Positions 52,031-60,919 of a stretch of DNA of 64,000 nt are shown piece after piece (position 1 is the stretch's first letter; the number at the start of each line of letters is the position of its first letter). The notes beneath the pieces are model-generated. The model was given only the letters and a program-made list of their open reading frames with translations. It made no database searches and was not told the DNA's origin. The position numbers were made by a program, and so were the translations under genes. This DNA is from SMYC01 sp965197495 (GTDB lineage Bacteria; Acidobacteriota; Vicinamibacteria; Marinacidobacterales; SMYC01): NCBI GenBank assembly GCA_965197495.1, contig OZ240210.1, positions 2,666,001 through 2,730,000 on the forward strand, read 5' to 3'.

Positions 52031-52924
52031 CTACACGGTGATACCTTTGAGCAAGTCGTAGGCTCTCTGCTGTTTCGAGTCCGGAGTTGTCGTGACATCG
52101 AAGGTGGGCTCGTCGGGTCCGGCTTCCGGTCGCCGACATTTGTTTCGGACGATGTTGCTGAGAAGGCGCAGCAGCGTGCGGAAGCTGGAAGCTGGTCTCC
52201 CATCGTCAAGCTTCTTGGTGTGTATCTTGCGCAGGGCTGCGTCGGAGCGTTGCGCCGGAGCGACGGGGTCACGCTCGGCCTTCGCCTGCTGCTCCTCGTC
52301 AGAGAATGCTAGCGGGCGCCAAACCTCCATCATGTGCCACAGGACGTAGTAGGCCAGCATGCACAAGAAGATGTGCGCCCGGACTCGGTTTTCGCGCCGG
52401 TGACGAATCGGCCGCACCTTTAGGTCCATGCTCTTGAAGGAACGAAACGCCCTCTCGACCTGGGTCAGCAACTTGTAGCTGCGCACTGTGTCGTCGGTTT
52501 TCATCCGCTGCTCAGCAAGACTGGTGCGGATCACGTAGATGCCGTCAAGGGCAGCTTCCGTAGTGACCTTTGTGTCGTCGATTTCGAAGCTAAAGCTGTC
52601 GTCGCGAATGTCCAGCTTGAAGTGCTTGCCGACTTTGTACTTGTTGAGAACTTTGCCTACCCGCACACCGATTTTATCTTTACCATGCAGCTGGCCTCGC
52701 CCGATCCGTTGGCGAATCCGTTCCAACTGCTTAACGATCGTCCCCATGTGTCGCTTCCACCGCTGGAGCCGTTTGTTGGCGAGCTCAGAGTTGCCGTTGG
52801 CGAGGCGCGAGGCGTCGGCAGCCATCGTTGTCTCGTCTAGCTCGAAGTCGAAACCGTCGTCACGGATGTCGAGCCTATAGTACTTGCCGACCTTGTACTT
52901 GTTGAGGAGCTTTTTCACCGTAGC
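52031..52924 (-). pseudogene. IS1634-family transposase, 3' part
   Basis: About 298 codons starting ATVKKLLNKYKVGKYYRLDI at the IS5 border and ending AYDLLKGITV. It contains the second half of the tandem module seen in the 17-kb copy (NSELANKRLQRWKRHMGT then VGKVLNKYKVGKHFKLDI) and the C-terminal catalytic Glu region (RTSLAEQRMKTDDTVRSYK, VERAFRSFKSMDLKVRPI). The N-terminal half is cut off by IS5 copy 2. Overlaps in content with 17781-18057, so the two loci derive from one chimeric parent element. Confidence 0.85.
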
Positions 52925-52926
52925 AC

Positions 52927-54011
52927 GGCGTTGTTGCACCGCTCTGGCTGAGAGCGAAATCCGCCTATGGTGGTGGCCGAGGTATGTTCGAGCATGAAGT
53001 ATCCCAAGCGCTGCCAGTACAAGCACGCGAAGCAGAAGAAGTACCACGTTCGCAACTGGGCGGAATACAACGAAGGGCTGCGCCGCCGGGGCGATTTGAC
53101 AGTCTGGTTTGACGAGGAGGCAATCGCGAACTGGAAGGCCGACAAGACCGGTGAGCCTGGCGGTCAACGGGTCTATTCAGACATGGCGATTGAAACGGGC
53201 CTGGTTGTCCGGATGGTGTACAAGCTCGCCTACCGACAAACCGAAGGCTTCTTGCACTCGATCGCCTCGCTTCTCGGGCTCGGTATCGAGATCCCGGACT
53301 ACTCGACGTTGTGTCGGCGCTCGAGGTTGCTCCGCAAGAAGCTGCGGATTCTGAAAGCCGCGAGCACTCAACCCATCCACCTGATGATCGATAGCACGGG
53401 CTTGAGGATTCATGTTGGAAACGCTCGCAAACCGCCAAAGCAGCGCGCATGGCGCAAGTTGCACATCGCCGTTGATCGCGAGACCGGCAACATTGTTGCG
53501 TCCGAACTGACGGCGTCACGAGCTCGCGACGCAACCCGAGTCCCCGCTTTGCTAACACAGATTCAAGCACCTCTAGTGTCGGTGGCGGCGGACAGTGCAT
53601 ACGACAAGGAAGCGGTCTACGAAGCCATCGAAGCGCACAGTCCTGGACGAAGGACGCGCGTGGTGATTCCGCCGCAACGAAACGCGACGCTCAGTCAGAA
53701 TTCGAACACCGCCATGCAGGAGCGCGATCGCCATATTCGCGCAATCGAAAGACACGGCCGACGTGAATGGTACAAGCTCTCAGGCTACACCAAGCGAAGC
53801 ATGGTGGAGAACGCGGTCTATCGTTACAAGGCGATCATCGGGCCGGAGATGCGGGCTCGAACGTTGGCGAGGCAACGAGTTGAACACCGAATTGGGTGCG
53901 AGATACTCAACAAGATGGCTGCGCTCGGGATGCCCGATACGTACTGCGCCGGGTGACTCTGCAACCGGCACAGGGAGGTCAGCGATTTGCTCCGGGCCGT
54001 GCAACAACGCC
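52927..54011 (+). mobile_element. IS5-type element, copy 2
   Basis: 1085 bp, inverted ends ggcgttgttgcac; same element as 47930-49011 in the opposite orientation. It separates the IS1634 fragment from the N-terminal part of the OLD-family nuclease gene. Confidence 0.88.
52994..53956 (+). CDS. IS5-family transposase, copy 2
   Basis: Same protein as copy 1 (MKYPKRCQYKHAKQKKYHV to MPDTYCAG) with Val for Ala before AADSAYD. DDE residues in LMIDSTGLRIH, ADSAYDKEAVY and SMVENAVYRY. Intact, so either copy could be active. Confidence 0.88.
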   Translation: MKYPKRCQYKHAKQKKYHVRNWAEYNEGLRRRGDLTVWFDEEAIANWKADKTGEPGGQRVYSDMAIETGLVVRMVYKLAYRQTEGFLHSIASLLGLGIEIPDYSTLCRRSRLLRKKLRILKAASTQPIHLMIDSTGLRIHVGNARKPPKQRAWRKLHIAVDRETGNIVASELTASRARDATRVPALLTQIQAPLVSVAADSAYDKEAVYEAIEAHSPGRRTRVVIPPQRNATLSQNSNTAMQERDRHIRAIERHGRREWYKLSGYTKRSMVENAVYRYKAIIGPEMRARTLARQRVEHRIGCEILNKMAALGMPDTYCAG

Positions 54012-54247
54012 ACCGCCACGCCAGCAGCTTCGACGTCTTCGGCAAGGTAATTGCCTCGGAAGAAGTCGTGCTCGTCGATGGGAGGCTGACGGTTCAGGCG
54101 ATCCGGCCCGAGCACGAGGTCAAGGGCCTCAAGGAGGGTCGTCTTGCCCGTGTTGTTGTCGCCGATCAACACCGCATGCCTGGGCAGCAGCACGGTGGCC
54201 ATCTTGATCCCCCGAAAGTTTTTAATGTTGAGGCGGCAAACCTTCAA
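54012..54247 (-). pseudogene. OLD-family nuclease gene, N-terminal part
   Basis: KVCRLNIKNFRGIKMATVLL, then the P loop LIGDNNTGKTTLLEALDLVL, QPPIDEHDFFRGNYLAED, and the IS5 border. This is the N terminus of an AAA15/OLD ATP-dependent endonuclease. The first codon available is TTG at 54245-54247. Its continuation is at 49012-49661. Sequence upstream of 54247 is repeat DNA, so the promoter is likely lost. Confidence 0.82.
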
Positions 54248-54334
54248 TTTTGGATTTCCATTTTAGCCGACCCCGTCCTGTGCCAAAACTCGGCCCTTTT
54301 GAACTAGACCATAAATCAGCAGCTTGGTGTCTGT

Positions 54335-54470
54335 GTTTGAGATTCTTGAGTGCGCCCCGCAGGCGCGTATATCCCCGCGTCGGGTTTTCCTGCGCCACGC
54401 GTACAATGAGCTCACGGATGTCCTTCGCCGTCGGAGGTCGGCCTAGGCTACCGAGGATTCTGGCTTCCAT
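54335..54470 (-). pseudogene. Integrase-core transposase fragment (N-terminal part)
   Basis: RPPTAKDIRELIVRVAQENP followed by TRGYTRLRGALKNL, the segment that precedes the DDE core in IS3/IS481-like integrase proteins. About 45 codons, then the sequence becomes the dispersed repeat at 54274-54335. A C-terminal fragment of the same type of protein lies at 60716-60915. Confidence 0.75.
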
Positions 54471-54762
54471 TGGCTAACCAAGCCTAGACATGTCTAATCC
54501 GAAACGTCCCGGCGCGCGGGTCTTGAGTTCGTTTGTGTTTTTGGACACGACGCGGTTTGCCGGGCTCGATGAATCGAAGCTCGACGCCTTTTTCGTAAGC
54601 CCAGGTGTCATGCGCGAACGCTGGCCGCCCGTCGTCGAAGGTTGCCAATCCCGCTCCTCGGCGTTCTCGTTCCTGTCAGCACTGGCGATGTTGAACTACA
54701 TGCATGTGACAGTGTTAGTCTCTTACGTTGAGTCCAGGAAGGCTTGAGAGAGCTCGTTTCAC

Positions 54763-55113
54763 TCATGAAAAAAACACCCGCACCGACCGAAGGGCTTCTT
54801 CCGTCTTCTCCCTTTTGAGCGCGCAGACCCTCTTCACGATGAGCGACGAGTGCATTGTGAACAGCTTAGTCGTCTTGACGATCGACTTCTTTGGAAGTCG
54901 GCCTTGGGCAAAGTCGGTGTCGGAGAGTTGGATTGCGTTCGGGTCATCCGTGATATGTGAGGTTATTGCCGCCAGTACGAGGTCTTCCCCGGCAGCATTG
55001 AAGGAATCAGGGGAAAGGATCAGCGCGGGGCGTCTCTTGGACGACGTGAGGTCGGTGAAGGGGAAGGAGACCAGTACGATGTCGCCCTGTCTATAAACTG
55101 TCGTAGACGGCAT
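54763..55113 (-). CDS. MazF/PemK-family toxin
   Basis: 116 residues: VYRQGDIVLVSFPFTDLTSS, KRRPALILSPDSFNAAGEDL, VLAAITSHI and LPKKSIVKTTKLFTMHSSLI, the SH3-like fold and conserved Arg/Ser/Thr pattern of MazF/PemK endoribonucleases, which cut mRNA or tRNA at short motifs. The start overlaps the antitoxin gene by 23 bases, so toxin translation depends on upstream translation. Intact. Confidence 0.85.
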   Translation of the reverse strand: MPSTTVYRQGDIVLVSFPFTDLTSSKRRPALILSPDSFNAAGEDLVLAAITSHITDDPNAIQLSDTDFAQGRLPKKSIVKTTKLFTMHSSLIVKRVCALKREKTEEALRSVRVFFS

Positions 55114-55291
55114 CCTCCTTGTTCTCCCAGAACTCGAAGCTCCGCTCCGAGGCCTTCAGCCACGGCAGGTCCTCGGTGAGCCGCTTCAGCTCATCCTCTG
55201 AAAAGACTCGGTAGACCTTTCCCGAAGCGGCGTCGCCCACTTCCTCCAGCGGCCTGAAGACCCCATCCCTGTACTCGACCTTAATGCTCAT
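55091..55291 (-). CDS. DUF104-type antitoxin
   Basis: 66 residues from the ATG at 55291: MSIKVEYRDGVFRPLEEV at the N terminus is the DUF104/AF2212-like signature; the rest (RVFSEDELKRLTEDLPWL, FEFWENKEDAVYDSL) is acidic and helical, as expected of the toxin-binding part. Upstream of and overlapping the MazF gene, the usual antitoxin-first order. An ATG at 55312 is possible but would add residues not seen in the family. Confidence 0.8.
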   Translation of the reverse strand: MSIKVEYRDGVFRPLEEVGDAASGKVYRVFSEDELKRLTEDLPWLKASERSFEFWENKEDAVYDSL

Positions 55292-55696
55292 TATCCAGAT
55301 TATATCAGGCAAAGCTTAAACGTGTTTCCCGGTCGTGCGTCGGGGCATGACGGGATGATCCTCGCATCACAGCAAGGGGTCTGCTTCGCAGGACGCCCGC
55401 GCCCGCGCTTCGATTTAACGGCAGACCGCTTTCCCTTCATCGACTTCTCCTTCTCGGCTGACAGGCTACCAGCCCTATGCCGACCAATCAAGTCCGGCTT
55501 GACAGCCCCCCTAGGGTGGTAACACTCCGTCTCGCCAAACACCGATCCGTCGTACCAAGCGTCGGGTTGCCTACTCAATACAAGACCTCTCTTGAGGGAA
55601 TAGGTAGGACCCAGCAATTGACGGATGGGTGTTTGGCGACTAGCCCGGCGACCAATTTCGGCCGGCGGGGATCTTCGAGAGAAGGAGAAGTCGCCG

Positions 55697-55795
55697 ATGA
55701 GAAGTTTGGCAATTTTAATGCTCCTGTCGATAGTGGCCTGCGGAGACAATTCGACACCAACCTGTGCCTTCTATTTATTCATCCGCGCGCACTGA
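55697..55795 (+). pseudogene. Truncated lipoprotein gene
   Basis: 32 codons: MRSLAILMLLSIVAC gives a signal peptide with lipobox IVAC, then GDNSTPTCAFYLFIRAH and a stop. A ribosome site (agaaggag) precedes the ATG. The coding sequence runs into a 99-bp dispersed repeat at 55761, which evidently cut off the remainder. Confidence 0.5.
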
Positions 55796-55859
55796 ACTTG
55801 ATTAGTCTTCGGTCTGCCGGCACCATGCCGGCATGATTTCGTCGTTTGTTCGCGCTCTC
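55761..55859 (+). repeat. 99-bp direct repeat, copy 1
   Basis: From cctgtgccttctatttattc to cgcgctctc; repeated in the same orientation at 56266-56364 with few changes. Both contain a small palindrome (ccggca and tgccgg in copy 1). Confidence 0.8.
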
Positions 55860-56265
55860 GTCTCTAGAGGATCTAGAATCGAGGCCGGAGCTACCGCGGC
55901 GCAACGGGCTAGCACGTTTTGGTCCAGGTGCGGCCCGGGCCTGGACCCAGGTTTCCGCTCGGGAGCGTGGCATCCCGTTGCTGGACGGTGTTTTCCCTGC
56001 GCGTACGGGGAACTCGAATCGCCGACATCGCCTCCGACCCCCAGCTCTGGGGCTCACCACGGGTTGATGACGATCGAAACGGCCCCGGCGCGCCGATCTT
56101 GAGTTCGTTTGTGTTTTTGGACACGACGCGGAAGCACCGGTTTTCGTCTCTAATCTCGATTTCCGAGGGACACGTTTGCGCCAAATAGAGGAGTGGGCGC
56201 TGACCGGGCCATGCGGGCGGCGGGAAAAGAGGCCACCCGAGAGGCCCAGAATCGAGGCCGGGGTA

Positions 56266-56364
56266 CCTGTGCCTTCTATTTATTCATCCGCGCGCATCGA
56301 ACTGGATTAGTCTCCAGTCTGCCGGCATCATGCCTGCATGATTTCGTCGTTTGTTCGCGCTCTC
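56266..56364 (+). repeat. 99-bp direct repeat, copy 2
   Basis: Second copy of 55761-55859. The sequence just upstream (gaatcgaggccgg) also resembles that following copy 1, suggesting a larger duplicated block partly lost. Confidence 0.8.
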
Positions 56365-56416
56365 ATCGCAGCCCTCAAGGCTCGGCCCGAGCTAGCTCTC
56401 GGGAAAGTCGCTCTTC

Positions 56417-56548
56417 GCGCGTCTGGAGATTCAGGGTTTAGTCCGGCATCTGCTGGTAGCCTGTGATCCGCAAAAAAGAAGATCGCGCACCTCTGGATCG
56501 ACTTTTTGCGGAGCACACCTGCACCCAATCCTGAATCTCCAGACGCGC
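56417..56548. repeat. 132-bp element with 19-bp perfect inverted ends
   Basis: gcgcgtctggagattcagg (56417-56435) is the exact inverse of 56530-56548. Inside, ccgcaaaaa and tttttgcgg form a second inverted pair. It may be a MITE or a structured RNA; only one copy is in the window. Confidence 0.6.
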
Positions 56549-56552
56549 CCAC

Positions 56553-56674
56553 TGGTATTGTCAAGTTGAGGCATTCAAGGCCGATCCGACCTCAAGATGT
56601 TGGCAACGCGGTGCGCTCAAGCCCCATTATCTAGTGGCCCGCTCCGAGCTCGAGACCTCAACTTGACAGTACCT
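56553..56674. mobile_element. IS6-end MITE or solo ends
   Basis: 122 bp bounded by ggtattgtcaagttgagg (56553-56570) and its inverse cctcaacttgacagtacc (56657-56674), which match the ends of the IS6-type element at 60920-61651 (ggtactgtcaagttg). Non-coding. Its right end truncates the sugar isomerase gene and supplies that gene's last codons. Confidence 0.7.
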
Positions 56675-57333
56675 CCCAAAGGCTTCAGGAAAGGCTCGCT
56701 CGCGTGGAAGTGCCGCAACTCGCCGACAGCGCCCTCAAGGCTCGCAGCTACCGGTTCCCCGGCCATCGTCATGGCGGCTGCATCGAGATGAAGGCCGAAT
56801 CCCTTCGAGGCTACCCTTCGTACAAGAGTGATAGCTTCGGCCGAAGTCGTAACGAAGTCACATCCGTAATCTAGGGGGTTGGGTTCAATGCACAAAACAA
56901 CTCCCTCCTTGTGAGCCTCGGCACCAGCATCCGAAAAGAACGAAACGGCGATTTCATCGATTTCTTCTTTCGATCTCCCATCGGTACGGCGGTTTCCAGG
57001 AGCACCGAAGACCAGCACCGCCGCGCCGAGCGTGGAGGCGACGCGCATCATGTCGCGAAGATGTGACAAGGTTCTACGGCGTACGGCCTCCTCCCCGAAT
57101 ATCGTGAGTTCGGGTCTACCGAATAGAAGTGCCTGTAAAGCAACGACATCGATGCCCCGACGATTCCAAAACCTGCGATAGCCCATTAACTTATGCTCTG
57201 GTATCTCGAATGGCCTGTCCCAGCAGATCGTGGGAGCGAGCTCCACGCCGCGGATCCCATGCTCGCACATCAGTTCAGCTGCAAGTGCGTCATCGTCGCG
57301 GGGCCAGGCGATATTCGAGATCGCTAACTTCAA
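56617..57333 (-). CDS. Sugar phosphate isomerase/epimerase-like TIM barrel, 3' end replaced by a MITE
   Basis: KLAISNIAWPRDDDALAAEL and HGIRGVELAPTICWDR open a xylose-isomerase-like barrel; metal-ligand candidates appear in VLCIEPNPLDYGCDF, LHLDAAAMTMAGEP and ELRHFHASEP. From residue 222 the codons belong to the inserted MITE, so the final helices are missing. TTG 57331-57333 is the probable start, in frame with the preceding epimerase domain, so a fused product is possible. Such barrels accompany epimerases in O-antigen and exopolysaccharide clusters. Confidence 0.65.
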   Translation of the reverse strand: MKLAISNIAWPRDDDALAAELMCEHGIRGVELAPTICWDRPFEIPEHKLMGYRRFWNRRGIDVVALQALLFGRPELTIFGEEAVRRRTLSHLRDMMRVASTLGAAVLVFGAPGNRRTDGRSKEEIDEIAVSFFSDAGAEAHKEGVVLCIEPNPLDYGCDFVTTSAEAITLVRRVASKGFGLHLDAAAMTMAGEPVAASLEGAVGELRHFHASEPFLKPLGGTVKLRSRARSGPLDNGA

Positions 57334-57990
57334 GCTCGCGTCCCCTACGGAAGCAACGTACTCGTGCAGACAGTGCAGGACCTCTCCCCTTTCTAGGATA
57401 TAGTCGCCACGCATGCCCAGCGAAGCCGCGAAAGCAGTTTTCATGTCGTACCGAACTGGTTGCTCCGCCCGTACCTGTGCTCCGGACAGCTCAAGCCCGA
57501 ACACTTCTACCGCAATGGAGCCGATGCTGGCCGGCTCCGTAGCGAGGTTCATCAGAGGGAGCTTGCACTCACGAATCGACTCGATATCCTTCCAAAGCCG
57601 GGCCGTGGGATAGAACTGAAACTCGCTTGCAGGATGAATCCATTCGACGCGGTGGCCGTGCAGAATGTCGTAAATCGCATTCTTGTTCAGACCCGGACCG
57701 AATAACGCTGGAAGTCGTACTATGGTATTTTCGAAACGCTCAGTGATCGCTAGCTCTAGTTGACGTCGGTGTCTTCCGTAGGGATCGCTTTCTCCGTCCA
57801 CTATAATAGTGCTCTCATCGACGTCAACTGGACGCCGATAAACGTCCACTGTAGATATGAGCACGACGTGATTGGCAACGACCCGATCCAGGCACTCCGT
57901 CAGACGATCGATGCTCTCGCGGTCCTTCTGCGGATCGCGATTCGCGAGCCACTTGGCACCCGGCGCACCAGCGCAGCAACGGGTATTCGG
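57334..57990 (-). pseudogene. NAD-dependent sugar epimerase/dehydratase, N terminus missing
   Basis: From about 57990 the frame reads AGAPGAKWLANRDPQKDRES, VVANHVVLISTVDVYRRPVD, DPYGRHRRQLELAI, ENTIVRLPALFGPGLNKNAI and TEPASIGSIAVEVFGLEL. This is the extended SDR fold after its first Rossmann strands: the serine/YxxxK region is recognisable (STVDVY and YGRHR). The first 60 or so residues with the GxxGxxG loop are absent, the gene being joined to the preceding glycosyltransferase gene. Confidence 0.7.
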
Positions 57991-59350
57991 GATTCTTTCG
58001 GTGAGGTGGAGGTCCGTCTACCCTCTCGTGAAGTACGACAGTAGGCTCGTCCGCAAGAAAGAAATCAGTGTGAACCTTGCTATCGTGCCCCGGCATGCGG
58101 AGCTGGTCGCCCTTGCGAGGACGCATCGCAACGCGCCGGTCGACTAGGCCGTTGCGATCGTAGACGTGCAGGCCGGAGTAGTACCCGATTATCCCGATCT
58201 TCCCGAGAACGATACCGTCGCTCGGCGTGAAGTGAGCTTTCAGTGCTAGAGCTTCTTCCCTTCGGTCACCAAAATGATTGGGTGGGACTTTCCACAACTC
58301 GTACTCGGTGAGGAAGGGACTGAGGTAACGAAAATGAAAGGCGCGGCGCACAGATTCGGGAACTAGATGTACATCCCAAGCGGGAAGCAGACCGACCGCA
58401 ATTGTGGAGCCAACAAGCACCACTAACAGAACGTGCTTGACGAGCCTAGCCACGGTCGCCGTCTCGACCATGGATGAGAGGTGTTCTGACAGCCTAGTCA
58501 TCAACCATCCCATCAAGAGTGATCCGAAGGCGACACCGGGAATTAGAAACCGGCCCATAGGCATCGAGTCCCCGCCGACGACCACAGCGTAGGCAGGAAA
58601 TACGAGGCTCAAGGTTCCAAGAGTAAGCGATACCGGCTTCGGTGCCTCCCGCCAAGCCACGTAGCCAGCCGCCGGCAATAAAAGAAGCGGTGTCACAAAT
58701 GTGAGAGCGAAGGAGGCCACATAGCGGAAGCCTCGCAGTGCAACTTCAGGACTGAAACCAACCTTAGCGTAGACTGGATTGGGGAAAAGAACTTGGTAAT
58801 AGGAATATCGCCATGCGAAATAGACTGAAAAAGCGGTGCCTACGATCGCGACATAGACGGCGACCGGTTGCCAGGCTGCTTCCCCTCTCATCCGTCGGGT
58901 GACGATTCCCAGCAGGGCAATGAGCAAAGCCCAGGCAATGCCTTCGGTACGCAACAACGCCATGGCTACGCCGGCGAGCGCACCGCGGTAAGGCGCAACT
59001 CCCGCCGGGCGCAGAACAAGAAAGTAGGCCGTCACGAAGGTGGAGAGGGCGAACGCCATGGTTTCAAGACCGCCGGTCGACCACAGAGCGTAGGGCGGAA
59101 ACAGACCAAGGCCGAGCGCTATGGGGAAAGCCACGCCGAGTTCCATGCCGAAATCTTGCCTTAGCGTTCGAAAAACGAGGTACAAGAGCAAAGAGCCACA
59201 GGCGAAACCGAGCATCGGTGCACAGAAAGTAATGTCGAGTTCCAGGTATTCGATAAACGTACACACGACTACCCATAGGAAGTTGCTGTACCCCTCTTCC
59301 GGTTGCTGAGGCCCCAGGTTGTAGCGAGGTCCGTACCCCGTCCTATGCCA
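57990..59350 (-). pseudogene. Multi-pass membrane glycosyltransferase-like protein, truncated at both ends
   Basis: About 450 codons with ten or so membrane spans and the PMT/ArnT-like pattern EGYSNFLWVVVCTFIEYL, ALWSTGGLETMAFALSTF, YSYYQVLFPNPVYAKVGFS, VVGGDSMPMGRFLIPGVAF. Downstream periplasmic part: HFTPSDGIVLGKIGIIGYYS and YDRNGLVDRRVAM. The usual N-terminal DDxYIxxRYA motif is lacking because the 5' end is a dispersed repeat (from about 59339), and the 3' end is joined to the epimerase fragment. Lipid-linked sugar transfer is inferred from the fold. Confidence 0.65.
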
Positions 59351-59416
59351 AAACTCGGCCCAGCCGGCATCAACGCAAGAACTGCGCCCGGCGTCAGGAG
59401 CCGCCACGCCTAACCT

Positions 59417-60652
59417 TCAACTACCGGTGGGGTTTCTCCGTTCTATCCAAGTCTTGCCGATGGGTTGGTTCTTGACACAGCACCGGAACCACTCTGAGAT
59501 ATGCCACCCGGCAAGGGCATGCCCTTCGTTGTTGAGGTGTGTATCTCCTTTGACGTAGATATTCTCGTTGGTACGTGAGACGTGCTCTCGAAAGATGGGA
59601 AGCAAATCCAAGTATGGGATGCCCTGCTCCCGCGCAAAGAGCTGGAGATAAGCCTGGGGAAAGTCGATGTCGAAACCGGGACCATAGGGCTCACCGCTGT
59701 AGACTTGCTCCCGCGTGGGCAGGGCCACCAGGGCGAGCCCTACCCCTCTGTCATCGAGGATCCTCGCCATCCGTTCCAGCGTCTCGAGAGAGACGTCCTT
59801 GGCCTCGACGGCAACGGGGGGATAGGGAACTTGCGACCAGAACGAGTAGGCAATGAAGTGTTGGTTCACCCGGAAATCGATGGCAAGGTGCTCCATATCG
59901 AGAAACGGCGCGAGCAGACGGAAAAGGGAGAAGCTCTGTAGGCTTTTTCGGAGTGTCGAGGTTTCGAAGCTCGGCTGTGACGTCGTGCGGTCTTTTCGAA
60001 GAAAGAGCGCCGGCACTTTCTCTTCCAGGACATCGTCGTCCAGGACAGCAGTCCCATGGAGGATACGGTCCTTTCCGATGCCAAGGTAGGTATCTCGAAA
60101 GTCGTTTCCGTTGAAAGAGACCAAGATGGCATACGAAAGGTCGAACTCGAGAGCCTCCTCCCTAAGCTGGAGCTCGATGTCCGCGAAGCCGTAGCCCCCG
60201 ACGCCGAAGTTCAAGACCTCCCACCGCTCGAGCGAAACGCTCTTTTCGAAAACCCCCACGAGAGAGTGCTCGATGTCCTCGGCCCAGCAGCCGAAGGTGA
60301 AAGAGTCGCCCAAGAAGCCCACGCGCTGCCGTGCGTCCGTCTTTTCCTTGGAAACCTCACGCCAACGCATGCCGTGGCGGTTCGTCTGGATGCGAACCTG
60401 GTAAGGCCCCACGGCAGTCGCCACGTCCAGGTTTGGCTTCAGGCGATAAGAGCCGATCCCCCTTCGGCTGGGATGGAGAAGGTCCAGCTCCTCTGGCGGG
60501 TGCCTGCGCTCGCTCGCCCACCCCTCGTAGACGCGAAGGCCCATCTCGGAAGCCGCAAGAGCGAGGGACAACCCCAGGAGGAGGGCGAGAGCAGCAAACA
60601 GAAGGTGCTTTCGCGTCGGCGAGCCGGGGACGGGACCATCGTCTTCACGCAT
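59417..60652 (-). CDS. SGNH/GDSL hydrolase-like protein, membrane-anchored
   Basis: About 411 residues. One N-terminal membrane helix (LLFAALALLLGLSLALAAS), then SGNH blocks: GFLGDSFTFGCWAEDIEHS (Ser), LNFGVGGYGFADIEL (Gly), VSFNGNDFRDTYLG (Asn) and GDTHLNNEGHALAGWH (Asp-x-x-His). The layout resembles AlgJ/AlgX-like and related acyl-modifying proteins of polysaccharide clusters. Its neighbours on the same strand are glycan genes, which supports a role in modifying a surface polymer. Looks intact. Confidence 0.75.
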   Translation of the reverse strand: MREDDGPVPGSPTRKHLLFAALALLLGLSLALAASEMGLRVYEGWASERRHPPEELDLLHPSRRGIGSYRLKPNLDVATAVGPYQVRIQTNRHGMRWREVSKEKTDARQRVGFLGDSFTFGCWAEDIEHSLVGVFEKSVSLERWEVLNFGVGGYGFADIELQLREEALEFDLSYAILVSFNGNDFRDTYLGIGKDRILHGTAVLDDDVLEEKVPALFLRKDRTTSQPSFETSTLRKSLQSFSLFRLLAPFLDMEHLAIDFRVNQHFIAYSFWSQVPYPPVAVEAKDVSLETLERMARILDDRGVGLALVALPTREQVYSGEPYGPGFDIDFPQAYLQLFAREQGIPYLDLLPIFREHVSRTNENIYVKGDTHLNNEGHALAGWHISEWFRCCVKNQPIGKTWIERRNPTGS

Positions 60653-60715
60653 GCGTTTCACGACCAAAAAGCGAAAGGAGTGTACCCCCCCTTGCGCTAG
60701 GCGTGCAAAGTTCTC

Positions 60716-60915
60716 ACCCCCCGCGCGAGAAATACCCTCGCGTACGCATGCTCATCGACGCATTCTTCCGCTTCGAGCAACGCGTTCCCGAGCCCTTGAT
60801 GGTTACGCTCTCCGTGATAATGATGGATGCACTCAGCGACGGCACGGCGCAGCGATGGCTCACTGAAAAAGATCATCCGCTCCAAGCACTCGCTCTTGAT
60901 CGACAAAACAAACCT
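60716..60915 (-). pseudogene. Integrase-core transposase fragment (C-terminal part)
   Basis: ERFVLSIKSECLERMIFFSE, SLRRAVAECIHHYHGERNHQ, GLGNALLE: the end of an IS3/IS481-type integrase core, including the catalytic Glu region. It is cut upstream by the left end of the IS6-type element. Confidence 0.8.
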
Positions 60916-60919
60916 TTCG

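Larger units (their letters stand above)
55860..56552. other. Repeat debris between the toxin-antitoxin pair and the glycan cluster
   Basis: No supported gene. Besides the 99-bp repeat it holds a copy of ttgagttcgtttgtgttttt (56099; also at 54524) and a hairpin element at 56417-56548. Short open frames encode no recognisable domain. Confidence 0.5.

Noticed and set aside
47930..54011. A functional composite transposon carrying the FAD oxidoreductase
   Set aside because: The inverted IS5 copies could form one, but no target duplication flanks the outer ends and the OLD gene pieces show the segment has inverted instead; transposition as a unit is unproven.
54490..54747. 85-codon plus-strand frame between the integrase fragment and the toxin gene
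   Set aside because: Starts in a dispersed repeat (ttgagttcgtttgtgttttt) and shows no recognisable domain or ribosome site.
55300..55749. 149-codon minus-strand frame with an AT-hook-like KRGRGRPAKQ
   Set aside because: The frame is made of repeat debris and the antisense of the lipoprotein start; the basic motif alone does not support a gene.
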